This document shows, in pieces, positions 51,893 through 61,217 of a DNA stretch of 64,000 nucleotides. The translations under genes and the position numbers were made by a program. The DNA lies in assembly GCA_934293375.1 (NCBI GenBank), contig CAKQYS010000005.1, forward strand, positions 124,001-188,000. The letters run 5' to 3'. Each line of letters starts with the position of its first letter. The stretch's first letter is position 1. Source of the stretch: an uncultured Lachnospiraceae bacterium. GTDB lineage: Bacteria > Bacillota > Clostridia > Lachnospirales > Lachnospiraceae. A model generated the notes under the pieces. The model saw only the letters and a list, made by a program, of their open reading frames with translations, made no database searches and was not told where the DNA came from.

Positions 51893-53103
51893 TATGCCGG
51901 ATCCACTTCAATATGCATCCATTGATCCGCATCCTTTCTCACATGCTCCATCTCTTCCCGGCTACCGCAGTGCAGAAAAATATCCCCAAGAGACATATTA
52001 GCCCCGGTAAATGGCTGTACAACATCCCCCGGCTTTACTGTACTATCCACTACTTGAATATACCGGTCCCTGATCACAGGATCCAATTCGAATCTTCGTA
52101 AAATACCGCTCTGATGTGCGCCGGCATGTATCACCATCTCACACCAACAACCAGAAATATCTTTGCCCTGCATCGTAAGCAACGGCATACCCACGGCATT
52201 TCTGATCTCATTCTCAATCAGATTGACACCATATGCCATATCCTGCAGTTCTGCGATCTTGCAGCCGCCGCCTCTTGGCGACACCTCCATAATATATGGC
52301 ACACCATCTGCAACACATGTCTCTATATTAAAGATGCCTGTGTGCACATGCAAGGCTGTCATAAGTCTCTGAATCTCCGCTGTCAGCTTCTCCTGATATG
52401 TCTGTCTCATCGTTGTCGGCCAAATGATATATGCCGGGGTATATGGATTTTCTGCATTTCGGTCAAACAACTGATCTGAATATGACATAAATGCAATCTT
52501 TCCATCGACAATAAACGGATCGGCACTTGAATGATACCCTTCAAATGTCAGGAACTCCTCTATAATGAATGCTCCATTATGAGATGCCGCAACAGCCTTC
52601 TTCACTGCACCTGCAAGGTCTGACGGATCCATAACCTTCGTTACACCCTTGCTACCTGCAGAATCTACCGGCTTAACGATCACAGGCCATGTATATTTCT
52701 CAATATCCGCAAATGGTTCCTGCACATCTGTATACCGTTTCGCATACGGACACTGAAATCCGTGATCAGACAGAAACTGTCTGAATAAGCCCTTATCCTG
52801 AAGGATTCTGGCACTCTCATAAGAGCACTGAAACGGCAGTCCCATCTGCTCGGCAACATAAGCGGCTGTCACAACACCCGGATCACAGGCAAATGACATA
52901 ATGCCATCAATTCCAATCTCTTTCGCAGCCTGTAGCACCGCCTCTTGATCCATAATACTGATATCACAATACCGGTCTGCATATGCATGTGCCGCATTTT
53001 CAGGAAGATAATCACATGTGATCACATACAATCCCAACCGGTGTGCAGTCCGGATCACAGGAATAATATATCTTGACCCGCCAAGAATCATAAGTTTTTT
53101 CAT
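51892..53103 (-). CDS. ATP-grasp ligase family protein
   Basis: A 403-residue enzyme of the ATP-grasp superfamily, which joins a carboxylate to an amine through an acyl phosphate. It starts with a Rossmann-like pre-ATP domain (KKLMILGGSRYIIPVIRTAHRLG), then WPVIVKPVDSAGSKGV and FIIEEFL for ATP binding, and ETCVADGVPYIMEVSPRGGG for the metal site. The ATG at 53103 overlaps the flippase stop (ATGA). Together with the next gene it may add an amino acid or amide to a sugar of the polymer; this is inference. The substrate cannot be read from sequence. Confidence 0.88.
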   Translation of the reverse strand: MKKLMILGGSRYIIPVIRTAHRLGLYVITCDYLPENAAHAYADRYCDISIMDQEAVLQAAKEIGIDGIMSFACDPGVVTAAYVAEQMGLPFQCSYESARILQDKGLFRQFLSDHGFQCPYAKRYTDVQEPFADIEKYTWPVIVKPVDSAGSKGVTKVMDPSDLAGAVKKAVAASHNGAFIIEEFLTFEGYHSSADPFIVDGKIAFMSYSDQLFDRNAENPYTPAYIIWPTTMRQTYQEKLTAEIQRLMTALHVHTGIFNIETCVADGVPYIMEVSPRGGGCKIAELQDMAYGVNLIENEIRNAVGMPLLTMQGKDISGCWCEMVIHAGAHQSGILRRFELDPVIRDRYIQVVDSTVKPGDVVQPFTGANMSLGDIFLHCGSREEMEHVRKDADQWMHIEVDPA

Positions 53104-54572
53104 TGTATACGATCCCCCTTCTTTTGATCTTGCAGCCGATCCCGTAAATGTCTCAAAAGCTGCAGAAGATACGAGAAAGCCTCCAGCTTCAATAGAAATG
53201 ATGCCGCTATATACACACACATTCCACACAAAATCTGTAATCCTATCGTTATCCCTGCCGGCAGACCGCAAACAGGAATAAAATATACTATGATACCCAT
53301 TCCTACTGCCAGTAATATGGATGGCACAATATCACGGATCTGTTCCAGATAACCATAACCTAGCAGCTTCTTATTGGGATAGGTATTCACCAACTGTGCA
53401 ACGATTTCAACCACAAGCGCACTATATGCCAGTGCATGCAGACCCATACGCATCGCAATACACAGTACAATCAGTGCAAATGATTTCTTGATCAGCTCCA
53501 GCTTCAGAAATATATCACTGCGCCCCATCGCCTTGATCGCATTCAGATTTGCCGTATGAATGGGATAAAACATATAGGTCACACAGAAGATCCGCAGATA
53601 AAACACACATGGACTCCATTTGGAAGTCAGCAACACCGGGACCAGAATGTCCCCCATAAATGCCAGTCCCATCATACAGGGTGCCATCACATAAGTACTG
53701 ATCTTGATCACACGCCTCGTGATATTCCGGACAGCCTCACATGAGTCCTGCTGTCTCGACATTGTCGGTAACAATACACTGTCAAACGAAGTATTGATAT
53801 TGGCAACCACGAAATACGGAAATTGTTCTCCTTTGTTGTAGAATGCAAGATCCGATGAGGAGTACTGTTTGCCGATGATCAGCTGTCTTGTATTATTATA
53901 AACCGTATCCAGCAATGCAGATGCCAATAATTTCCATCCGTATGATAACAGAGTCTGCAGCCGTTTCCACGAAAAATGTCTGACCGGCCGCCATTTCACG
54001 ATCCACCATAAGATTATGGTATCGATCAAGGTATTGCTAAGCTGCTGCAAAATCAATGCCCACACGCCATACCCCAAATACGCCATTCCAATTCCGATCA
54101 CTGCTGAGATCAGAGTCCCTGTCAATGTGGCATAAAAGAATCTTTTAAACAGCATATTTCTGGCTACATATGCCTGCTGTACATTCTTAAGTCCGGAAAC
54201 GACTATCGTAATCCCAAGCACCCGTATCATCGGTGTCAGCTGTGGCTGCTCATAAAATACCGCAATCCATGGTGCCAGCAAATACAATACAATATATAAA
54301 AGCAGACACATTCCCATATTGAAGTAAAATACCGAGGAAAAATCCAGATTATCCGCATCCTTACGCTGTATCAGTGATGTTCCTAACCCACTGTCTACAA
54401 ATACCTGCAGCACACTCGTCACAACTGTGATCAACGCTACGGTCCCGAACGCCTCAGGGCTCACCATTCTGGCAATCACGATCGTCACCACAAATCCGAC
54501 CAGCTGTGCTCCACACCGTTCAGCAAAACGCCATATAAAATTCTCCACTACCTTATCTCTATGATCGCTCAT
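53100..54572 (-). CDS. Polysaccharide flippase, Wzx type
   Basis: A 490-residue membrane protein of the MATE/MOP superfamily with about 12-14 helices. It opens with the cytoplasmic SDHRDKVVENFIWRFAERCGAQLVGFVVTIVIARMVSPEAFGTVAL, typical of the WzxC group, and later has the NKGEQFPYFVVANINTSFDSVLLPTMSR segment of that group. It should move lipid-linked repeat units across the membrane. GAGGA lies upstream of the ATG. A Wzy polymerase is not evident in the window. Confidence 0.93.
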   Translation of the reverse strand: MSDHRDKVVENFIWRFAERCGAQLVGFVVTIVIARMVSPEAFGTVALITVVTSVLQVFVDSGLGTSLIQRKDADNLDFSSVFYFNMGMCLLLYIVLYLLAPWIAVFYEQPQLTPMIRVLGITIVVSGLKNVQQAYVARNMLFKRFFYATLTGTLISAVIGIGMAYLGYGVWALILQQLSNTLIDTIILWWIVKWRPVRHFSWKRLQTLLSYGWKLLASALLDTVYNNTRQLIIGKQYSSSDLAFYNKGEQFPYFVVANINTSFDSVLLPTMSRQQDSCEAVRNITRRVIKISTYVMAPCMMGLAFMGDILVPVLLTSKWSPCVFYLRIFCVTYMFYPIHTANLNAIKAMGRSDIFLKLELIKKSFALIVLCIAMRMGLHALAYSALVVEIVAQLVNTYPNKKLLGYGYLEQIRDIVPSILLAVGMGIIVYFIPVCGLPAGITIGLQILCGMCVYIAASFLLKLEAFSYLLQLLRHLRDRLQDQKKGDRIQ

Positions 54573-54587
54573 ATTGATCCTCTTCTA

Positions 54588-55565
54588 TCACGATATTCTA
54601 TCCTGCTGTCTCTTGTACCATCCGGAAAACATATGCAAGGCAGCCGGTCCTAAATAACTGATCAATGCCATGATCCGTTCCCGCATTCTTGCATCCGGAT
54701 CTCTTACTATGATCCCCCGATAGCGGGTCAATTCCCGAAACACCTTTTTTCGCTCATGGATTTGTCCTCTGTCCAAATTCAAATACACACACCGATTCAC
54801 ACTAAATGCTCTTGAGGCTGCGGCCCGCTGCAGCTGCGGATACCTCTCACAGATATCCGTATACAACTGTCTGGAAACAGGAATACAGGACAGCATCTTC
54901 GGCGACGCAGTCTGATGCATCGTACTCTCCTGCCTGATCCGATATCCATACAAACCGGCATCTGATACGACGATCCGCTCACAACCTTCCAAAACTCTGT
55001 ATAGCGTCGCCAGATCTTCATAAATCATCCCCACCGGGAACTGTATCTTCGCAAACAACTCCCGCCTGTATAATTTCGCCCAAACACCTGTCTCAAGTCG
55101 CTTCTGATATAATAATTCATACAGTGCCTGCTGCCGATTCATCACAACGCCTGCATTCGCTGCAGAAAATTCCTGCTCCATAAATGTATCTGTATGGGTA
55201 AACTTACGAAGTCCGCACCCTGCTATACTACATCTGTACTGCAATGCCAGATCGTACAGACTCTCTATCATACCCTGTGCGATCACATCATCACTGTCCA
55301 CAAATGTAATCCATTCACCGGCAGCCCGTGCAATGCCGAGATTTCTGGCATACGACTGCCCACCATTTGCTACATGTTCCACCACCACCCGATGATCCTG
55401 CATCCCATACCGGTCGCAGATCTCACCACTACAATCTGTCGACCCATCATCCACCAGTATGATCTCAAGATTCTCATAGGTCTGTGCTAGGATACTATCT
55501 ATACAAATCCCCAGATATTCTTCTACATTGTATACCGGTACGATTACCGAAATTAAATCTGACAT
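54588..55565 (-). CDS. Glycosyltransferase family 2 protein
   Basis: A GT-A-fold transferase (325 residues) beginning ISVIVPVYNVEEYLGICIDSIL, with LVDDGSTDCSGEICD, NGGQSYARNLGI and the metal-binding FVDSDDVI. The ATG at 55565 has GGAG 9 bp upstream. It appears to be the first gene of the minus-strand run down to glf, and lies divergent from the MerR-methyltransferase gene. Confidence 0.93.
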   Translation of the reverse strand: MSDLISVIVPVYNVEEYLGICIDSILAQTYENLEIILVDDGSTDCSGEICDRYGMQDHRVVVEHVANGGQSYARNLGIARAAGEWITFVDSDDVIAQGMIESLYDLALQYRCSIAGCGLRKFTHTDTFMEQEFSAANAGVVMNRQQALYELLYQKRLETGVWAKLYRRELFAKIQFPVGMIYEDLATLYRVLEGCERIVVSDAGLYGYRIRQESTMHQTASPKMLSCIPVSRQLYTDICERYPQLQRAAASRAFSVNRCVYLNLDRGQIHERKKVFRELTRYRGIIVRDPDARMRERIMALISYLGPAALHMFSGWYKRQQDRIS

Positions 55566-55651
55566 GTAACGCCGCTCCATTTGTTTTTATACATACTTTA
55601 TATATTATACTAAATTTCATCCTGCATTTCTACTGTGAAAACATCTGCCAC

Positions 55652-55680
55652 TTGCCATTTTCCTTAATTTATCCTATGAT
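55652..55680 (+). promoter_or_regulatory. Sigma-A-type promoter for the MerR-methyltransferase gene
   Basis: TTGCCA (55652-55657) and TATGAT (55675-55680) are 17 bp apart, 38 bp before the start codon. The spacing is normal, not the 19 bp of MerR-activated promoters. Confidence 0.55.
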
Positions 55681-55718
55681 TAACTTATTAATGTTTTATA
55701 GAGGAAGGATGCTGCAAA

Positions 55719-56945
55719 ATGAAGAAACCCGGCTACTATTCATCCGGAGAATTCGCCCACATGGCAGGCGTAACACTCCGGACGATCCGCTATTATGACA
55801 AGATCAATATATTAAAGCCTGCTCTGGTCACTGACAGCGGTGCCCGATTCTATACCGATCAGGATCTCTATAAATTACAGCAGATCCTGTTATTTAAGTA
55901 TCTGGGATTCTCGCTTGATGAGATCCGGGAAATGACATTAGAGGATCTTGATGCCCATTTTCTGGAAAATGCGCTCCATATCCAAAAGAAACTGGTCGAA
56001 GACCGAATCGAGCAGATGCAGCTTGTATCCCAGGCAATCGAAGACACTGCCAATGCGCTGTCGGCTAACCAGACAATCGACTGGAGCCAGATGTTAAACC
56101 TGATCCATCTGACTGGCATGGAACAGAGCATGCGGCATCAGTATGAGGATGCATCCAACATCTCTGCCAGAATCAGCCTGCATAGTCTATACTCAACAAA
56201 TCCACAGGGCTGGTTCTCCTGGATCTTTGAGCAATTTCAGCCTGCCTTAACGCATGCTTCTCAGTCAACACTTCGCATACTCGAGATCGGCTGTGGTGAT
56301 GGCCGCCTGTGGATTGACAATCTGTCTCCACTACAAGCACAGATGACACCGGGACTTTCCATTACCTTGTCTGACATCTCAGAAGGCATGCTTCGTGATG
56401 CCAGAAGAAATCTGACATCTCACTACACAACGGAACAATACAGTCATTTTGCATTCCGCAAGTTCGACTGTCAGGACATTCCATACGATGATGCATACTT
56501 TGACATTGTCCTTGCCAACCATGTCCTGTTCTACCCGGAAGATGTAAACGCTGCACTCTCTGAGATCCACCGGGTTCTAAAACCAGCCGGGGTCTGTATT
56601 GCCAGCACATATGGACCTGCTCATATGCAGGAGATCTCTACACTGGTCAAGAAATTTGATGAACGGATCACTCTGGCAGCAGATAATCTATATGACCGTT
56701 TTGGACGAACGAACGGATCCACATTGCTTGCACCCTATTTTCAGGATATCCGATGGATTTCTTATGAAGACAGTCTGGAAGTTTCCGATGCGGATGCGAT
56801 CATCAGCTACATTCTGTCATGCCACGGCAACCAGAACCAATACATTCTCGACCGCTATCAGGAATTTAAGACCTATGTCAAGAAAACATGCAAAAAAAGG
56901 TATCATATCACCAAGGATGCCGGTATGTTTTACTGCACAAAATGA
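55719..56945 (+). CDS. MerR-type regulator fused to a SAM-dependent methyltransferase
   Basis: A 408-residue two-domain protein. Residues 1-75 are a MerR winged helix (YSSGEFAHMAGVTLRTIRYYDKINILKPALV, then FYTDQDLYKLQQILLFKYLGFSLDEI), followed by the dimer helix to about 120. Residues about 180-345 are a class I methyltransferase with ILEIGCGDGRLW (SAM site), LSDISEGML, FDCQDIPYDDAYFDIVLANHVLFY and LKPAGVCIAST. In MerR proteins the C-terminal part usually senses a ligand; here it may sense SAM or a methyl-acceptor. GAGGAAGG lies upstream. It interrupts the minus-strand glycan genes. Confidence 0.9.
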   Translation: MKKPGYYSSGEFAHMAGVTLRTIRYYDKINILKPALVTDSGARFYTDQDLYKLQQILLFKYLGFSLDEIREMTLEDLDAHFLENALHIQKKLVEDRIEQMQLVSQAIEDTANALSANQTIDWSQMLNLIHLTGMEQSMRHQYEDASNISARISLHSLYSTNPQGWFSWIFEQFQPALTHASQSTLRILEIGCGDGRLWIDNLSPLQAQMTPGLSITLSDISEGMLRDARRNLTSHYTTEQYSHFAFRKFDCQDIPYDDAYFDIVLANHVLFYPEDVNAALSEIHRVLKPAGVCIASTYGPAHMQEISTLVKKFDERITLAADNLYDRFGRTNGSTLLAPYFQDIRWISYEDSLEVSDADAIISYILSCHGNQNQYILDRYQEFKTYVKKTCKKRYHITKDAGMFYCTK

Positions 56946-56950
56946 TACAC

Positions 56951-57766
56951 CTAATTCGTATATGTTTTATAAGCCTTTTTATAAAATTTCATGATCAATG
57001 CGGACACCCAGGCCGGCCAGAATTGTTCAAACATACGGGTATCTTCTTCGACCCTCAGATGATTCTCAATAAACTCCATGCTGGTCGCCCCATCATGCAC
57101 CCGGTAATACACCAGCGGGCGATCACAATATGCGAACATGCCCTCCTGTCCGGCAAGCCTGAAAAAGGTATCCCAATCAATATTAAACTTATACTCTGAA
57201 ACAAATACACTTGCACCCAATCTTGCCTTATTATAGGTTACCGTCGGACAACAGATTGCATTTCCAAATGCCAGAATTCCTTTTTTGATCCATTTTTTGT
57301 CGGAAAGGCATCGCAGCTTTAACGGTGTTCTGAGCAGTCTTCTGATCCTGCTGTTGATATCTCTTTTCGTGTGATCCCCTGCTTTTAATGGAAGATAATC
57401 TGTCAGATACATTGTAATATAGGATGGATCCTTGATTTTTTTTAATGTCCGATAAAATGCTTCTACATATTCCGAAGCATACACATCATCCTGATGCGTG
57501 ACCGTCACGAAATCCGTGTCCGCGCAGTCATATGCAAAATTCCAGTCTTTCCGAATGTCACTTTCTCCGTCTCTTACATACAATGGGATCCGGTACTTCT
57601 CTGCAATATCTGATATATACGGACAAGGCGTAGAAGTACACATAATCACAGGACTCTTCCTTGTCTGGGCGAGAAGCGACTGTACACACGCCTCAAGGTA
57701 AGGAGATTCCTTATATGCGCATATTGCAAATGTATGACTGTATTCCTTTTGGGATATTCTATCCAT
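56951..57766 (-). CDS. Glycosyltransferase family 2 protein
   Basis: A GT-A-fold transferase (271 residues) with FAICAYKESPYLEACVQSLLAQ, the aspartate-containing VTHQDDVYASEYVEAF and a later NIDWDTFFRLAGQEG, typical of family 2 enzymes of surface glycan loci. It starts 3 bp after the preceding gene and ends 5 bp from the convergent MerR-methyltransferase gene. The specificity is unknown. Confidence 0.88.
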   Translation of the reverse strand: MDRISQKEYSHTFAICAYKESPYLEACVQSLLAQTRKSPVIMCTSTPCPYISDIAEKYRIPLYVRDGESDIRKDWNFAYDCADTDFVTVTHQDDVYASEYVEAFYRTLKKIKDPSYITMYLTDYLPLKAGDHTKRDINSRIRRLLRTPLKLRCLSDKKWIKKGILAFGNAICCPTVTYNKARLGASVFVSEYKFNIDWDTFFRLAGQEGMFAYCDRPLVYYRVHDGATSMEFIENHLRVEEDTRMFEQFWPAWVSALIMKFYKKAYKTYTN

Positions 57767-57769
57767 TCC

Positions 57770-58765
57770 CTATTTCCTCTTTTCTTCAACTTGCTCCTTG
57801 GCATCCTCACCGTATATGTCCTGCGTTCTCTCGCTGATAATGTACCGCGGTCTGTGCTTGACCTCCAGATAGATCTTACCGATATACTCTCCGATCACAC
57901 CCAGGCTCAGAAGCTGAATCCCACCAACAAAACAGACCAGACATGTAGTTGAAGCCCAGCCCTCTATTGTTCTGCCGGCAAACGCACCAACCAGGATCCA
58001 TATAATCCCTATGACACTCAGCATTGCAATCATAAATCCCAGCAACGCGATCAACCGGATCGGCTTTACTGAAAGGCTCGTAATGCCATCCAGCGCCAGT
58101 GCTACCATCTTTCCCAGTGGATAATGGCTCTTACCTGCCTTTCTCTCATGTCGTTCGTAATAAACGCTTGTGCTATGGAAGCCTACAAGCGGCACCATGC
58201 CACGCAGGAAAATATTTACTTCCTTAAAGTTTGCAAATTCCTGAAGGACTCTGCTGCTCAGCAGTCTATAATCTGCATGATTAAATACGGTTTCCACGCC
58301 CATTGTACTCATGAAGTGATAAAACCCCTCTGCCGTTACCCGCTTAAACCATGTATCACTGTCCCGGTTGCTCCGAACGCCATAGACCACCTCCGCACCT
58401 TCCAAATAAGCGGCAACCATCTCATTCATGGCATTGATATCATCCTGTCCATCACAGTCAATGCTGATCGTAATATCACAGTGATCCTTCGCCTCCATAA
58501 GTCCCGCCAATACCGCATTCTGATGCCCCCGGTTACGGCTCTGGGAGATACCAATAAAATGCGCATCCTCCTTTGCAAGGCGGCAGATAATCTCCCATGT
58601 AGTATCCCTGCTTCCATCATTCACAAACATGATCCTGCTATCCGGTGAGATAAGCTCTGACCCAATCAGTTCATTCAACTTGTCAAGGAACTCCCCACTC
58701 GTCACCGGAAGCACTTCCTCCTCATTGTAGCAGGGAATGATCATATATAGTATTGGTCTCTTCAT
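57770..58765 (-). CDS. Polyprenyl-phosphate glycosyltransferase, GtrB/DPM1-like
   Basis: A 331-residue family 2 transferase with a soluble N-terminal domain (IPCYNEEEVLPVT, FVNDGSRDTTWEII, RNRGHQNAVLAGL, ISIDCDGQDD) and two C-terminal membrane helices (about 235-300). This layout is that of GtrB, which loads a sugar onto undecaprenyl phosphate for later transfer outside the membrane. The ATG at 58765 has GGAGG 9 bp upstream; an earlier ATG is too close to it. No GtrA-type flippase or GtrC-type transferase is adjacent. Confidence 0.9.
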   Translation of the reverse strand: MKRPILYMIIPCYNEEEVLPVTSGEFLDKLNELIGSELISPDSRIMFVNDGSRDTTWEIICRLAKEDAHFIGISQSRNRGHQNAVLAGLMEAKDHCDITISIDCDGQDDINAMNEMVAAYLEGAEVVYGVRSNRDSDTWFKRVTAEGFYHFMSTMGVETVFNHADYRLLSSRVLQEFANFKEVNIFLRGMVPLVGFHSTSVYYERHERKAGKSHYPLGKMVALALDGITSLSVKPIRLIALLGFMIAMLSVIGIIWILVGAFAGRTIEGWASTTCLVCFVGGIQLLSLGVIGEYIGKIYLEVKHRPRYIISERTQDIYGEDAKEQVEEKRK

Positions 58766-58866
58766 TAAGCCCATCCTCCTTCATATTCCTATCTCTTATC
58801 TTACCATGGATTCAATCATTCAACAATACAGGAAGCTCGCCCGAAAAAAATAATTTCAAAAAAAGC

Positions 58867-58897
58867 TTGCAGGTAACCTTGCGTCACCTTTTAATAT
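58867..58897 (+). promoter_or_regulatory. MerR-type promoter candidate upstream of rmlA
   Basis: TTGCAG (58867-58872) and TAATAT (58892-58897) are 19 bp apart. The spacer holds an inverted repeat GGTAAC-N5-GTCACC (58872-58888, five of six pairs). Long spacers with central inverted repeats are the hallmark of MerR-activated promoters. A TTGACA at 58912-58917 could serve instead. Confidence 0.4.
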
Positions 58898-58965
58898 AGT
58901 ATTGACAACAAGGGCAATCACAGAAAACTGATAAATATTTAAGAAAAAAAGAAAGAAGGGATCAC

Positions 58966-59865
58966 ATGAAGGGAATCATTTTAGCAGGTGGATCCGGCAC
59001 ACGCCTCTATCCACTGACTATGGTAACATCCAAGCAGCTGTTACCGATCTACGACAAACCAATGATCTACTATCCAATGTCCGTACTCATGAATGCCGGC
59101 ATTCGTGATATCCTGATCATATCAACACCACAGGACACCCCTAGATTCAAGGAGTTATTAGGCGACGGCCATCAGTTTGGTGTCTCACTCTCCTACGCTG
59201 TACAGCCTAGTCCGGACGGACTGGCACAGGCATTTATCATCGGTGCCGATTTCATTGGAGATGACACGGTAGCTATGGTCCTCGGAGACAATATTTTCGC
59301 AGGACACGGTCTTAACAAGCGGCTTCGTGAAGCCGTATCCAATGCCGAGTCCGGTAAAGGTGCTACTGTATTCGGCTACTATGTCGATGATCCGGAAAGA
59401 TTCGGTATTGTTGAGTTCGACGCTGACGGTAAGGCCATCTCAATTGAAGAGAAACCGGAGAAGCCAAAGAGTAACTATTGTGTCACCGGCTTATACTTCT
59501 ATGACAACAAGGTTGTAGACTATGCAAAGAATCTGAAGCCGTCTGCCAGAGGCGAATTAGAGATCACCGATCTGAACCGGATCTATTTAGAGGCCGGTAC
59601 ACTGAATGTGGAACTGCTCGGTCAGGGATTCACCTGGCTTGATACCGGAACTCACGAAAGTCTTGTAGAGGCCACAAATTTTGTCAAGACTGTAGAGACG
59701 CATCAGCATCGAAAGGTCGCTTGTCTTGAGGAGATTGCTTATTTAAACGGCTGGATCACAAAGGATGATGTGCTCAAGGTATATGAGGTACTGAAGAAGA
59801 ATCAATATGGGCAGTACCTGAAGGATGTATTAGACGGCAAATATGTCGATATTCTGCATTCCTAA
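58966..59865 (+). CDS. rmlA: Glucose-1-phosphate thymidylyltransferase
   Basis: The first enzyme of dTDP-L-rhamnose synthesis (299 residues), making dTDP-glucose. Signature segments are KGIILAGGSGTRLYPLT, SKQLLPIYDKPMIYYP, VLGDNIFAGHGL, EEKPEKPKSNYCVTGLYFYD and FTWLDTGTHESL. Length is normal. AAGAAGGG lies before the ATG. The other three rml genes follow, but only after a 191-bp palindromic repeat in the 254-bp gap. Confidence 0.97.
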   Translation: MKGIILAGGSGTRLYPLTMVTSKQLLPIYDKPMIYYPMSVLMNAGIRDILIISTPQDTPRFKELLGDGHQFGVSLSYAVQPSPDGLAQAFIIGADFIGDDTVAMVLGDNIFAGHGLNKRLREAVSNAESGKGATVFGYYVDDPERFGIVEFDADGKAISIEEKPEKPKSNYCVTGLYFYDNKVVDYAKNLKPSARGELEITDLNRIYLEAGTLNVELLGQGFTWLDTGTHESLVEATNFVKTVETHQHRKVACLEEIAYLNGWITKDDVLKVYEVLKKNQYGQYLKDVLDGKYVDILHS

Positions 59866-59888
59866 TTGCCAGTAACATAAATTAGAAG

Positions 59889-60079
59889 TTGCGAAACTCC
59901 TTGAATTTGTTGATATTATGTGCATATTGCACAATGTATCGCAGGCACGCTCTCGCTACTTCATCACGCAGCGGTACTAAGCAATGAGGTGCTCATTGCA
60001 AGTACCGGCGTTCTTCAAGTACCTGCTTATACATCATGCAATATGCACATAGTCACAATAGGAATTGTGAGTTTCGCAA
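59889..60079. repeat. Palindromic MITE-like repeat, copy B (inverted relative to copy A)
   Basis: A 191-bp element bounded by TTGCGAAACTC (59889-59899) and GAGTTTCGCAA (60069-60079). The inner inverted repeats are at 59917-59939 and 60029-60051. Its reverse complement matches copy A at 25468-25668, apart from a variable centre. It lies between rmlA and rmlB. A 65-codon frame across it is an artefact of the repeat. The rest of the gap holds only short flanks and the rmlB ribosome binding site. Confidence 0.85.
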
Positions 60080-60119
60080 ACATCAAATCTGCAAATAATA
60101 AAATAAGGAGATTATAATT

Positions 60120-61142
60120 ATGACAATCATTGTAACCGGAGGTGCCGGATTTATCGGCAGCAATTTCGTATTTCACATGTTAAACAAGTACCCTGACTAC
60201 CGCATTGTATGTTTGGACTGTCTCACCTATGCAGGTAACCTGTCCACACTTGCACCGGTTATGGACAACCCGAATTTCCGCTTTGTAAAGGAAAGCATCA
60301 CTGACCGTGAGGCAGTTTACAAGCTGTTTGAGGAAGAGAAGCCGGACATCGTAGTCAACTTTGCAGCAGAGAGTCATGTAGACCGTTCCATTGAGGATCC
60401 TGAAGTATTCCTGCGCACAAACATTTTAGGTACTGCCGTATTGATGGATGCCTGCAACAAGTATGGCATCACTCGTTATCATCAGGTATCCACAGATGAG
60501 GTATACGGGGATCTTCCTCTCGATCGTCCTGATCTGTTCTTTACAGAGGAGACACCGATCCACACCAGCAGTCCTTACAGCTCATCCAAGGCAGGTGCTG
60601 ACCTTCTGGTACTCGCATACCACAGAACTTACGGTCTGCCTGTTACGATCAGCCGTTGTTCCAACAATTATGGTCCGTATCACTTCCCAGAGAAGCTGAT
60701 TCCGCTCATGATCGCCAACGCATTGAATGACAAGCCTCTTCCGGTATATGGCAAGGGTGAAAATGTGCGTGACTGGCTGTATGTTGAGGATCACTGCAAG
60801 GCAATCGATCTGATCATCCACAAGGGTCGCGTTGGCGAAGTATACAATATCGGCGGACACAATGAGATGAAGAACATTGATATTGTTAAGATCATCTGCA
60901 AGGAACTCGGCAAGTCTGAGGATCTGATCACTTATGTAGCAGACAGAAAAGGTCATGATATGCGCTACGCCATTGACCCTACCAAGATCCACAATGAACT
61001 CGGATGGCTTCCGGAGACCAAGTTTGCCGACGGCATTAAGAAGACGATCAAGTGGTATCTTGAAAACAAGGAATGGTGGGAAACGATCATTTCCGGCGAA
61101 TACCAGAACTACTATGAAAAGATGTATGGTAACCGCGGTTAA
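60120..61142 (+). CDS. rmlB: dTDP-glucose 4,6-dehydratase
   Basis: The second rhamnose-pathway enzyme (340 residues), a short-chain dehydrogenase-fold protein. It has TGGAGFIGSNFV for NAD binding, FAAESHVDRSIEDP, STDEVYGDL, and the catalytic YSSSKAGADLLVLAYHRTYGLP with Tyr and Lys, then SNNYGPYHFPEKLIPLMI and RDWLYVEDHCKAI. AAGGAG lies upstream of the ATG. Transcription from rmlA must cross the palindromic repeat to reach it. Confidence 0.97.
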   Translation: MTIIVTGGAGFIGSNFVFHMLNKYPDYRIVCLDCLTYAGNLSTLAPVMDNPNFRFVKESITDREAVYKLFEEEKPDIVVNFAAESHVDRSIEDPEVFLRTNILGTAVLMDACNKYGITRYHQVSTDEVYGDLPLDRPDLFFTEETPIHTSSPYSSSKAGADLLVLAYHRTYGLPVTISRCSNNYGPYHFPEKLIPLMIANALNDKPLPVYGKGENVRDWLYVEDHCKAIDLIIHKGRVGEVYNIGGHNEMKNIDIVKIICKELGKSEDLITYVADRKGHDMRYAIDPTKIHNELGWLPETKFADGIKKTIKWYLENKEWWETIISGEYQNYYEKMYGNRG

Positions 61143-61217
61143 TTTATAATGAAAGCGTAAATACTTGAATATGTTGCATGACATATTTATAGATTCGCGG
61201 AAAGGCAGATTGAATTT

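Noticed and set aside
59920..60117. 65-codon plus-strand frame between rmlA and rmlB
   Set aside because: It runs through the palindromic repeat, has no ribosome binding site and is not kept in copy A.
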